Source of the DNA: Nipponacmea schrenckii | Lineage: Eukaryota > Mollusca > Gastropoda > Lottiidae | NCBI GenBank assembly: GCA_030562195.1 | Contig: JAUJPP010000005.1 | Span: 20,013,106 to 20,077,105 of the forward strand | Direction: 5' to 3' | Length of the DNA stretch: 64,000 nucleotides | Part shown: positions 11,691 to 30,500 of the stretch, piece after piece | How positions within the stretch are numbered: position 1 is the stretch's first letter | How the letters are laid out: each line of letters opens with the position of its first letter | Notes under the pieces: model-generated | Seen by the model: only the letters and a program-made list of their open reading frames with translations | Databases searched by the model: none | What the model was told of the DNA's origin: nothing | Translations under genes and position numbers: made by a program

Positions 11691-14110
11691 TATTAAATAT
11701 TTAAGCTTTCACGAAATATCACAGCTACCATGAAATGTTCATTTAATACATGAAATTTAAAAGGAACCCCAGAATGTTAAAGCTACCATGAAATATATTA
11801 AAGCTACCATGAAATATTAATGCTAGTATTAAATATTTATCATATTAAAGCCATCATCAACAAGTCTTTCCTGTGAAGTAAAATAAAAAGTGAATGTGTT
11901 TATTATTATTATTATTATTATTATTATCTATTACAAATGATGATTGTTGTTGATTTTAACGCCCTACACGACAGCTTGTTTACATATATATCCAAAGTAA
12001 CGTAATTAGCATAATAATGAATAATAACATAAAAATTTGCATAAATTGATTTAAGTGAATAATTAATTGGTGTTGTGATAAAAATGAGTGAAAATTTACT
12101 AATTTTCTTATGAAGTTACAAATTAACATTAATTTTCATTATAATATTGAAATTTGCATAATTTTGCATAAATTAACCAATTAAAACATGAATTGGTGTT
12201 GTGAAAGTATGAATGACTATTAAACAATAATAATAATCTTAGAATCTTCTGCAGCAAAAAACTTAAATATTCTTCATAGTGTAATCTAATAAAGAGAAAG
12301 CAAATTAAATTTTTTCTTTAGATGAAGACAAGCCCTAGGCAGGAGCCTTTTTCTTGAATAAAGAACTCAGTTATTGGTAGGCCAATCACTAAGGCAAAAT
12401 TATCCAATCAAATTACTGAATTTCATTAAATCTAGATTTAAACTTGGATATGTTTTAGAGAATAATTCTTGTGATAGTAAAGGTAGTATTTGCATAACCA
12501 TATCATCTTTCCTTAACCATAATCACTAAAAATATGTTTCAAAATAGTAAAGTAGTATCAGGGCTACTCCACAATGTCAAGCTATAAACTGCACCTTATA
12601 CCTTGACTGTAATAGCCTCTTTTCATATCTTTACAATGTAAGGCTATTACTAAACATGTCTAATACCTTGACTATAAATAGCAGTGAATCAGGGAGAGTT
12701 ATTGATTGAATTTTACATCAGTGAATACAGCCAAACAAATAGCTACCTACACAAACTGATACGATTATACAGGTATTAAGACAAGTTATTAGTTGAAGTT
12801 TGTTATAGTTTGAGCACAGTGAAGATTGAATAAGGGGGATAAAAAAATATGTAATTTTTTTTTTAAATAATTGCTCTAGTATTTTGGTCTGTGATAGATT
12901 TTAAATCTTTTATTGTAATCAGAATAAATTGTTGTTGTTTTTTCTATTTTATTGTTCTTTGTTTTTTTTTCCCTAATTATGACACTCTGCTTTAATATTT
13001 CAATCAGTATAAAGAAATCACAATCATGAAATATTAATATTAAAGATAACATGAAATAGATATTAAAATATTTCACAGTAGCTTTAATATTAATATTTCA
13101 TGGAAGCTTTAATATTTATTTCATGGTAGCTTTAATATTAATATACATGTATCTTGTTAGCTTTAATATATATATTTCATGAAATTTATATTTAAGCTAC
13201 CATGAAATAAATATTAAAGCTAACAAGAAATAAATATTAAAACTACCATGAAATATTTTATATATTAAAGCTATCATGAAATATTAATATTAAAGCTACC
13301 ATAAAATATTATATTAAAGGTGCCATAAAATATATATATTAAAGCTACCATAAAATATATACATTAAAGCTACCATGAATAAATTAATATTAAAGCTACC
13401 ATGAAATATTAAAGCTACCATGAAATATTAAAGCTACCATGAAATATTAATATTAAAGCTACCATGAAATATTAAAGCTACCATGAAATATATATAATAT
13501 TGAAGCTACCATGAAATATTAATATTAAAGCTACCATGAAATATTAATATTAAAGCTACCATGAAATATTTATATTAAAGCTACCATAAAATAAATATTA
13601 AAGCTACCATGAAATATTAATATTAAAGCTACCATGAAATATTAAAGCTACCATGAAATATTAATATTAAAGCTACCATAAAATAAATATTAAAGCTACC
13701 ATGAAATATATATATATATAAATTAAAGCTACCATAAAATAAATATTAAAGCTACCATGAAATATTAATATTAAAGCTACCATGAAATATTAAAGCTACC
13801 ATAAAATATTAAAGCTACCATGAAAAATATTAAAGCTACCATGAAATATTAAAGCTACCATGAAATATTAATATTAAAGCTACCATGAAATATTAAAGCT
13901 ACCATGAAATATTAAAGCTACAATGACACAGTAAAGCTACCATGAAATATAACGTGATATACCATGAGAAATATACAGTAAATTTACTGTTAAGTATTAA
14001 AGCATCCATGAAATATGAATTAAAGCGACCATTAAATATATATTAAAGCTATCATAAAACATTATTAAAGCTACCATGAATTCATTTAATATGTACAAAA
14101 TAAATATTGA
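11690..14110. repeat. Array of 'ATTAAAGCTACCATGAAAT' with an orientation switch
   Basis: A loose lead-in lies at 11690-11850 and a (TTA)n microsatellite at about 11903-11927. From 13070 to about 13180 the unit runs inverted ('catggtagctttaatatta'). From about 13190 to 14090 it runs direct ('attaaagctaccatgaaatatta'), with spacing of 17-25 bp and roughly 50 copies. The switch is centred on a palindromic stretch near 13155-13230, where 'cttgttagctttaatat' faces 'atattaaagctaacaag'. The part 11930-13060 is plain AT-rich sequence in which I see no gene. Confidence 0.85.
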
Positions 14111-14489
14111 AACTACCCTCAATGTATTTAGGCACCATTAAATAAAACAACAACCAATTGTGGAAATAAATAATTTTTATTTAACATAAACCAATATTCA
14201 GTAAAAGAACAATATTTAAAACTTGACATGAAAAAAACCATGGCTAGATATAAATGTGTCAATGAAGGACGGGATTAACAAATACACATATTTTTGACAC
14301 ATTTGTCATTTAATACAATGTACCTAAGGTTTTAGTAGCAGTATGACATAGATAAAACTAAAATTAGTTTTTAAAATTGATATTAATGGAAGAAGGAAAC
14401 CAATGTTTTCCAATGTTAACAAATATAATCTAAGTCAATGAACTTCAGAAGAAAGAACTTGAACACAATTTGCCAATTTTAAAGAAATA

Positions 14490-14779
14490 CTGCGTCTTAG
14501 AATGACCATAAAATTTTTCAAAATTTTAACTTGGCATATATAGTAGATAAGCCTGCTGCCATAAATAACATAACAGAATCCCTGTATAATCTGATAAATC
14601 CAAAAGAAACTTTGTAATTATCCATAAAAATGCAACTGATTAAAGAAAAACCCTAATAAATTTTTTCCAGATTTTAAGGGATTCTGTTACTTTACAACAT
14701 CAGGTAAGTTCTCTGATGAATATATACTCATATTGACCATTCAAGAGAATTTAAATTTTATGTCCATTCTAAGACACAG
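14490..14779. mobile_element. Mariner-type MITE, copy 1
   Basis: The ends are inverted repeats, CTGCGTCTTAGAATGACCATA on the left and the complement of CTGTGTCTTAGAATGGACATA on the right. TA flanks both sides (14488-14489 and 14780-14781). The 290-bp interior has no ORF. A second copy in opposite orientation is at 18529-18787. TA duplication with short inverted repeats suggests a Tc1/mariner-derived non-autonomous element. It lies just downstream of the ZMYND10 stop codon, possibly within its 3' UTR. Confidence 0.75.
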
Positions 14780-14876
14780 TATCACTTTAAGATGATGGTT
14801 ATTCCTTTTCAAATTGTTCATGGATTAACATTAAAATACTGACGGAATGAAATGAATGATCCTGTATAAAATATTG

Positions 14877-22549
<7,673 letters not shown>

Positions 22550-23172
22550 CTTAAACTACCTTTCTGTCGAAATCAACTGTCTGAAAACACAACATTAAAA
22601 GAAAATTTTATTTCAAGCACATGCTTGTTGACAACCGATGTAAACTTCCGGTTATAAGGAGAGATTAAATTGCTTTGTTCTGATTGGCTAAAATTTTAGA
22701 CAGTTGTGTTTGCCTAATCATGGATATGGATTTGTGGTTATTATAAAATGGATAATTGAATTTAATACTTTATCATAATTATCCATTATCGCTATTCGCC
22801 TTTTAATTTAAATTCAATTCGTTGAAAAGGAGGAAATACAATTTCTCGAGTTAACAAATTTCTGCCACTCAATTTCCCTTTTTGTCCAAATTACACAGGG
22901 TGTAGAACTCAATAGGCTTGCATTTCATAGTAGAAACCTTATCTAAAGGACAGATGTGAGATTCAAATCTTAGCATGACACTGGCTGGTCATTGTGACCT
23001 CGACTGGCTTTGTCTATTGACCAAGGTCCAGTCTAGCCGATATATCAACGCATTTTATAATACAATGGCCTTGACCGGCCTTCACTGTTTCGTAACTCAG
23101 CTTGACTAAAACCAAAACACAACATTAACTAGGCATTTGATAAAATGTTGACAGGCCTCTTGAAGTCATAAG
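22550..23172. promoter_or_regulatory. Shared upstream region of divergent ZMYND10 and APMAP-like genes
   Basis: The two start codons are head to head and 623 bases apart. The sequence is AT-rich with no coding exon. A forkhead-like 'TGTAAAC' lies at 22639-22645 and 'gttgacaacc' at 22627-22636, which might interest someone looking for FOXJ1/RFX control of a ciliary gene, but neither is a convincing consensus. No TATA box was assigned. Confidence 0.35.
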
Positions 23173-26100
23173 ATGGATTCGGATCATAAAATAATCAAAT
23201 TGACAAAATTTAATTTAATAAGGTTAGTGTAAATTTAATATGAATAGCCATTTTTATGATAATTTCGAACAATTTTAATAATTATTTTGTGAATCTAGCT
23301 AAAGATAACCTATTAATCTGTAGGCTATATTTGATGTGGCTTTGATAACTTGGCATCTCTTGCACTAATTATTCGGGATTTCAGAGTTCACATAGCTAAT
23401 AATATATATTAAGTGTTCGTAATATATTTCAGTGTACCCTACCTATCTTGTTGTGTTTTATTGATTGCTGTTACGATTGTCTACTTTATTCCCTCGCCTA
23501 TAGATCCTGAACCTTTCATGTAAGTTCCAACATATTTTATATGATAGATCCTAAACCTTTCAAGTAAGTTCATACGCATTTTATTTAATATAACCTAAAC
23601 CTTTCATGTAAGTTCCAACATATTTTATATAATAGATCCTGACCTTGTAAGTTCCAACATATTTCATATATTTGACCCTCAACCTTTCATGTATGTTCCA
23701 ACATATTTTATATATTAGACCTTAAACCGTTCATGTAAATTCTAACACCTTCGAGTAAGCAGAATACCAAACCCTTTATTTATACAGATCCCAAACATGA
23801 TTGTGTTCCAAATTTTACAATTTTACTCTAAACTTTAAGACCATTACTACTTACAAAACCTTTTATTTAAGTTCCAGAAAAGCTTATACTCATAATGTCT
23901 AAAACATTATCTTCATCTTGTTATTATAGATGTAAGCACCCTCTGCCTCAACTAAAGGGACCTTTAACAGTGAACCGAGCCTTGGAGGGGATCGAGAAAT
24001 TATTTGAAAACCAAGTTATAGGACCAGAGTCTTTTACTGCAGATCAAAACGGTAAGGTTACTTCCCAGTACATATTATTGCGAATGTTTCAGTTGTACAA
24101 GCGGACTTATACAAGAGCATCGTGTATGTATCGCGTCCAAACCTTTCGCTTCCTTCTACTTATTGCATAGTTCAATTCACCTAAATACTCTAGAATTAAC
24201 AAGGGTATTAAGGACTGAAAGTCGACACAGTGCTTTTATCTCAGAAGAGGATTCGAACCCACTGCAACTAATCGCCTGTAGATTAAGCTACAACACTGCC
24301 ACAAGCGGTCGCTCCATGTTGCTAAAACTAATAGAAAGTCTATTTCTCTTTGAAGGTTTTGTCTACACCGGTTCTGCGGATGGTAAAATCTGGAGATTTA
24401 AAGATGATCAGATTGAAATGTTGGGAAGAACTGGTGTCAACAACTCCCAATGTGGTAATTATTTTTTTTTATCAGTTTATTTTTAAAGTGATAATTCATC
24501 TGAATATGATATTTATTATCGCTTGATAGTACATATTAGATTCAAATAGCTATATTACTTATCAAGTTTAAAATCTGAGATTGGGTTTGTCTGCCATGAG
24601 ATAAATTATGAAACGATTGAAATAGCGATAGTGTCAGTATATAGATGTTAGTTGGACTGGCTTCGGGCCTGCTCCTCACTCAATAATTATCATTTATCTT
24701 TTGTAGGGTCGTTTGAACTGGAACCAGAATGTGGACGTCCAAAGGGAATGAAAATTGACAAGAACGGAGATTTGATTTTGCTAGACGCTTATAAAGGGTT
24801 ATTGAAAGTTAACCTCCGAAATAAAAACATCGAAGTTTTAGTTCGACCGGATACTCGTAAGTATGCAATATAAATAAAGTTTATTGATCAAGGGTTTTAA
24901 GTCAAGTAAACCCTCTACCTCTTGAAAAATCGAGATGTAATACAGGCAAATTGAGCCAATTAAAAATAGTCGGTGCCGTTTCAATCAATTACTTCTTCCC
25001 CAAGACAGGGATGGCGTCCGCTTTGGTGAGAAAACAAAATCCATTTCACAAACTTCGAGAAAATAGCGACGTTGTCCCGTTGCAACACACATCTATTTTA
25101 TACTAATTGTTGGCGAACACGATGTCAGATTTAAGAATTGTTCATCACTGTATATTTTAGGCCAGCTCCGAGAACCTCTGAAGTTTTTAAATGGACTGGT
25201 CATTACCTCAGAGGGAATGATATATTTTACCGATTCCAGTACGAAATGGGACCGACGTAATTACAGATATGAGGCAAGACAACTAGCAATATAGATTAGG
25301 AACATTCAAAATGGTGTCTGCTGGTGGTCGCGTAACCAGAACTTTTCTCTGTTCGCTGTGATTTGAAAATTCGCTCAAACATTTCCCTTGTTTCAGATTT
25401 TTTCGGACTATCCGTATCCTATCAAGCCACTGTTTACGCTTTTACGCCCTTTGTTTTTATCGGCACTATGTCCGAAACATCTGCCTCTATTCCAGTCTCG
25501 CTAGCTATTGTGAAAATCGGATTGTGTTTGAAATATTAGACATAGGTATGTTTGTTTCAAACATATCATTCTACTCCAGCCGACAACTGTCAAAATAACT
25601 TCTGATGGCTAAAGAGGAAGCAGATATATCGTATTAAGTGCCAAAATAAGTAGGACGTCAAGTTCGATTTTATATTTCAGGTGATAGAAACAAATAGCTA
25701 CGGTAGACTACTGAGTTATAATCCGACTACAGACCAAGTTAAAGTCATTTTAGACGGATTGTATCTGGCAAATGGTTTAGTTCTGTCTCAAGACGAATCG
25801 CATTTACTGATAGTTGAGATGACCGTTTCGCGGATAATAAAGTGAGTATTGTGTATCGCGGAGAAAGGCAGTGTAATATGGCTTTCTGTGGAGCCGGGGA
25901 AACCCACTAGATTTTTACATCCCAGCTGTTTTATCAAACAAGAGATGGGTAAAGAGGCTGAAAGAAAATCATTGGTGTTATAAAGGACAGCACAAGGAAA
26001 CTTCAGATCGAAACGGATGATGGTGGGCGAGGCTATTTATGCTGCAGGTTTTAGAAATAAAAGATCCCTCACAGTTAGAAATCGAAAGGAGTAGGCTTCA

Positions 26101-26986
26101 TCCATTGTTCTGGTCGAAGTTTCCTCATTGCACACCTCTTTCTTACTACTTGTTGAAGACAAGAAGGACTTACAACTCCTCTCTTTCGGTACTAATGAAC
26201 CAACAATACTAACTTTAACTAACTTCTCTATCACATGATTGTCACATGACTATTTCCAGGTATCATCTGACCGGCTCACGTGCAGGCGAACGTGAAGTCT
26301 TTATAGAGAATCTACCCGGTTATCCGGACAATATTCAACTGAATTCGGTTGGGAATTATTTCGTAGGAATGGGCTCAGTAAAGTTTGAGGGTTCCAGTCG
26401 ACTCGGGCCATTTCTAGATAACATTGGCCCTTATCCATGGTTTAAAAGATTCTTAGCAAAGGTAGGGCATAGTCATAAGCATTATTAGCTATGTGGACTC
26501 TCTGAAAGGGGTGCCGATTTGCTAATCCTTAATATAACAGAAGGATAGGATATAACACGAAAATAATGTTGAATTGACAATCCAACTTATGCACTCTCTG
26601 GAAGAGAAGATGAGTTGACAAACCTAATTACAGAGTAGCACAAGGTGTGTCGTAAGAATTTTCTTCCATGATAGTGTTAAAATCCGATATATTGTCGAGC
26701 TTCGGAAGCACTTGCCATGGAATTTGGTGACAAATACACCTTATATATGTTCGCATTGCAGGTAACACCAAGGCCACTTTTTGATGTATTCTTACCACGA
26801 CACGCTATTTTACTAGAGATTAGCCCGGAGGGAGAAATAGCCGCTAGTTACCATGACCCCACCGGGAGTGTGGTGCGAGGGATCGGGGAAGGGTTTCAGC
26901 ATGGTTCTTTTGTTTATATTGGACATTTTTCAATGCCCTTTGTTGGCAGAATCGAAATCGATAAATTAAATAAAGATGTTTTATGA
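23173..26986 (+). CDS. APMAP: Adipocyte plasma membrane-associated protein-like (strictosidine-synthase-like beta-propeller)
   Basis: Nine exons give a 402-residue protein: 23173-23222, 23433-23519, 23930-24051, 24356-24454, 24707-24856, 25161-25273, 25681-25841, 26260-26461, 26762-26986. The start at 23173 was chosen because its exon (MDSDHKIIKLTKFNLI) joins in frame to the membrane-anchor exon. A single hydrophobic segment (YLSCCVLLIAVTIVYFI) followed by PSPIDPEP matches the type II anchor of APMAP. The propeller shows family signatures: FENQVIGPESF, YTGSADGKIW, ECGRPKGM, LLDAYKGLLKVN, IYFTDSSTKWDRRNY, LANGLVLSQDE, ENLPGYPDNI, HGSFVYIGHFSMPF. Vertebrate APMAP has lactonase/arylesterase activity; the substrate here is unknown. 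The intron after 25273 begins with GC (GAG|GCAAGA), because no GT gives the conserved frame RRNYRYE-VIETNSYGRLL. An ATTAAA at 27183 may be the polyadenylation signal. Confidence 0.93.
24175..24330 (-). mobile_element. tRNA-like SINE head or tRNA pseudogene
   Basis: Read on the minus strand, 'GTGGGTTCGAATCCTC' (24247-24262) contains a perfect box B (GGTTCGAATCC). About 30 bases upstream, 'GTAGCTTAATCTACAGG' resembles a box A. It differs from the main SINE family of the window. A full cloverleaf could not be drawn with confidence. It lies in an intron, 26 bases or more before the exon at 24356. Confidence 0.4.
26055..26145 (+). mobile_element. SINE fragment, sense
   Basis: 'aaaagatccctcacagttagaaatcgaaaggagtaggcttcatc' followed by 'tttcctcattgcacac' matches the central and 3' modules of the SINE reference. 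It is in an APMAP intron. Confidence 0.65.
26482..26632 (-). repeat. Partial arm of the foldback-like element
   Basis: 'ttattagctatgtggactctctgaaagg' and, about 100 bases on, 'cttatgcactctctggaagagaagatgagttgacaaacct' match the right-arm units at 5967 and 6001. Only right-arm units are present, in the APMAP intron between 26461 and 26762. Confidence 0.6.
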
Positions 26987-27565
26987 TTACATTTTGTGTT
27001 CGTTAGCCCTCTTCCCCCTTCTTTTACAAGCCGTCCTGATGAGGATTGTGTATCTGAAACACTCTTCACTCACATCAGAAGAAAAACCCAGTGATACTGT
27101 AGTCTGTTTTTTTGTTTTTTTTTGTTTTGCTCATCCAAGGATTAGCTCCCTTGTATTATTAAGCAATGATAGTCCCGAATGTCATTAAAAGACTCAGAGA
27201 GAAAATTAGTCTCGAACGTCTTACATTTTTACACACGAAAGGAACTATTTTTGTTTAGAAAAATAGACGTCACATGACGGTTTGATAGTCGCGATCATCA
27301 TGCACTAAAACAAATCTGGTCATACAATGATCACAATGTGTCTAAGTAAGCAGGACTATCTCACCTATTGTTAACAGTAAACTTGTCAGACCGGTCTTCT
27401 TTTATCTTCTTAATTACAGGTGCTCTCTAATACCAAAAGGTGAACATAGTCTAAATAGACCTCACCCAATTGATTACGTTCTAAATTTGGGACTTTAGGG
27501 AGGTTTCTTTCTCGATTTGAAAACATTTTGGAATATTTTTCTGGACTTGACAAGATTCCGTTAAG

Positions 27566-30500
27566 ATGGATCGTGAAACGGAGTATAATACGGAATTGAC
27601 CAAGATTTATCATACGAATTATGTGAGGAATTCCAGAGCGATTTGTGTCTTATGGGGTATTTTCACAGTCTGCTATGCCATTTTGAATATCGTTTGTTTC
27701 ATCCAGCCACAATGGATAGGTGATACAGGGGCTGGTGCTGCTGGATTTTTCGGTCTCTACAGATACTGTGTGTTATCCAGTAATAACGAGTTTTTGTGTC
27801 AAGGGGATTTTTTCGATTCCAACATGTTTTTGAATTCCTCATTCCACGCTGCTGCTATTTTCGTGGGATTATCGGCCTTGTTATTTTTGATCTGCTGCCT
27901 GTGTATGCTGTTGTTTTTGTTCCTGAATACAGCCACCACCTTGAGAGTCTGCGCCTGGATCCAAACTCTTGGAGGTTTGTTTCCCTGATTTTTTCTTCCG
28001 TATTTTCAATATTCAGGCAAAACAGGGAAGTGTTTGTAAATTCGTTTGCTTTGTAAGTATGTGGCAGGGTGGCTATTGTCATTCTGAATTGAGACTGCCC
28101 CCCCCCCCCATATAAGCTATAAGCCCCACTATATTATTCTGTGACCCCCACCTCATCCCATCCCATCCCACCATATGAATCATATATCACCAAGGATGAA
28201 GTTCTGTTTTTGGAAAAATTATCCAATTTCTAATGATGAAATGAAAACAAAAATTGAAATAAATGGAGTTTTACGTCCTATTTTTCTGCACCTTATGGGC
28301 TGTGCAGTGTGCAATGAGGGAAATTTTGTCAGGACATCGGCATCGGCCTTCTCTTTCTGCGATTTCCAAATGTCGAGTCTAAATCTGAAACACATTTTTT
28401 GAAAGTACAAGACGGGCTCTTCTCAGATTATCAAAATATCTGGATAAATAACATCATCGATTCCTCTTATAATAATATAGACCTATTATACTAAAATCTT
28501 CACATCATAGACTACATACAATTATTAATAATTGTAACGGTGGAATGGAAGAGTAAAAAAACACAATCAAGAATCAATCAAGTAATGTATTCATCATGTC
28601 TAAAATCAATCAAATGATCAATAATATTAATTATTCATCAAAAAGTGATTATAATCGGGGTATTGGAACTGTTATTCAAGCTCCATTATAATAATTACTG
28701 TGACGGGACGAGATGTGATTATTCTTTCAATACACCTAACATCATTCTGGGACTGAGTATGTGAAATTATTGTTTATTTGGAGAGGCTATATTTCTGATT
28801 TTTTGATTTACTGAAGAATAGAGAGTCACAAAAACAAATTTGTACGTACCTAGTATAATATATACAGTTATGAAGAGATAAGTATCTGATACAGTGTATT
28901 AGAAATCAAGTTGGCCCTTGATAAAATTGATAGTCCAATTTCAATAAATATGATGTTATTATAAATCATATTTAAAAGCCCACATTAAGTCAAGTCTCGA
29001 TGGAATTTTTTTATACTTATATAAGGGCGTTTTTACCACCTGGGTATAGTTGTATAACACGATGGTTATATTTTGAAATTCCTTAAATTTTGAATTCCCT
29101 AAAGCTGTGCAAAAAAAAAAAAAAAAAAAAAAAATACTAGAACTGTGAAAATCCTCGAGGTTGGCACAACACCTTATCCCGCGGCCTTTGGCCCTTTTGG
29201 ATATGTTAGTTTTCATTTATGACCGGTAAATTATAACTCTCGTATGTCCTGTATGTTTGAATTTGTATTCCACAAACTAACCAACAATATTTATTGAAGA
29301 ACATTCCAGATAAAAATCAGTATGTAGTTTAGTGTGTAAGTTATTTTTCAAATCAAATTGAATTGTTTCGGAACGTAACAGCATTTAATCTCTAAATAAG
29401 AGATACAAATAGTAACTGTTTTTTGTTAATAACGTGATTTTAACGAAGCATAGATATATTATATAACAAACAAACATAAAGTAGTTATTGACTTAAAATA
29501 TTAAAATCTTATTGCATAGTCAATATCGACACAAATAATAATAAGATAGGCACAATTGTCGCACAAAAAATCTGAAGATCAAATTTTGAAGTAAGGTGGT
29601 AAGCTTTTAACTGAGCTTAAATTCAAGTATTACTGTAAAAAAAGTAGCTCAATATCTAAAACCCTATTAGCGAAATGTTACAAGCTAAATGAACTTTTCA
29701 CACGAGGAAATATTTCAATCGTAAGTGGTTAAGTATATCGTAATAGAAGTGGTATCAGGTGTCTTAGAAGAGTAAGCATACTCTACTTTGCGCCTTAACC
29801 GATCAACTGAGTATAAGTATATCGATCGTAAGCGATTAAGTACATGTATTTGGTTACGAAAAGTGGTATCATATGACTTTCCTGGCGCTACAACCGCTCA
29901 CACAAGGAAGTATATCAATGATAAATGAGCCTGTATTTCATATTAAACAGTGGTATGGTGTCTATAAGTCGGGTTTAATTCAGTTATTTTGTAAGCAAAT
30001 TTAAAAAATAAAAAACTGTTTAAGTGAGGTGTATATTCACGAGAGTGGTTTTTAGTTGATTTTAAATGTAATAGAAACCTGCCTGTGTTTGTTTTAGAAG
30101 GTTTTAGTCAATACAGCAATGAAGTGACAAATACAAATATTCAAAATAGGTGGGGATAACTTTATCGTCTTTATACGGTGTACAAAAAAAAAAGAATAAC
30201 ACAGACTAAGAATATGCTTGAATTTGACTTGTATGATACTTGACGTTATTAGGTGGAAATATGCCTTTTAGAAGCTTATTAATTTATTGCTGGATAGGAT
30301 GGAATATTGAGGAAGGATGGTTCATTCAGTACCCGAATATAACTGAGTTGACGGGATTACTGAGGAAAGATGGCCCATTCAGTACCCATATATAGCTTAG
30401 TTGACAGGAACACTGAGGAAAGATGGCTCATTCAGTACCCATATGTAACTGAGTGGACGGGAATACTGAAGAAAAGATGGCCCATTCAGTACCCATATAT

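Noticed and set aside
22620..22650. RFX X-box / FOXJ1 site for ZMYND10
   Set aside because: Only loose matches (gttgacaacc, TGTAAAC); not strong enough to call as binding sites.
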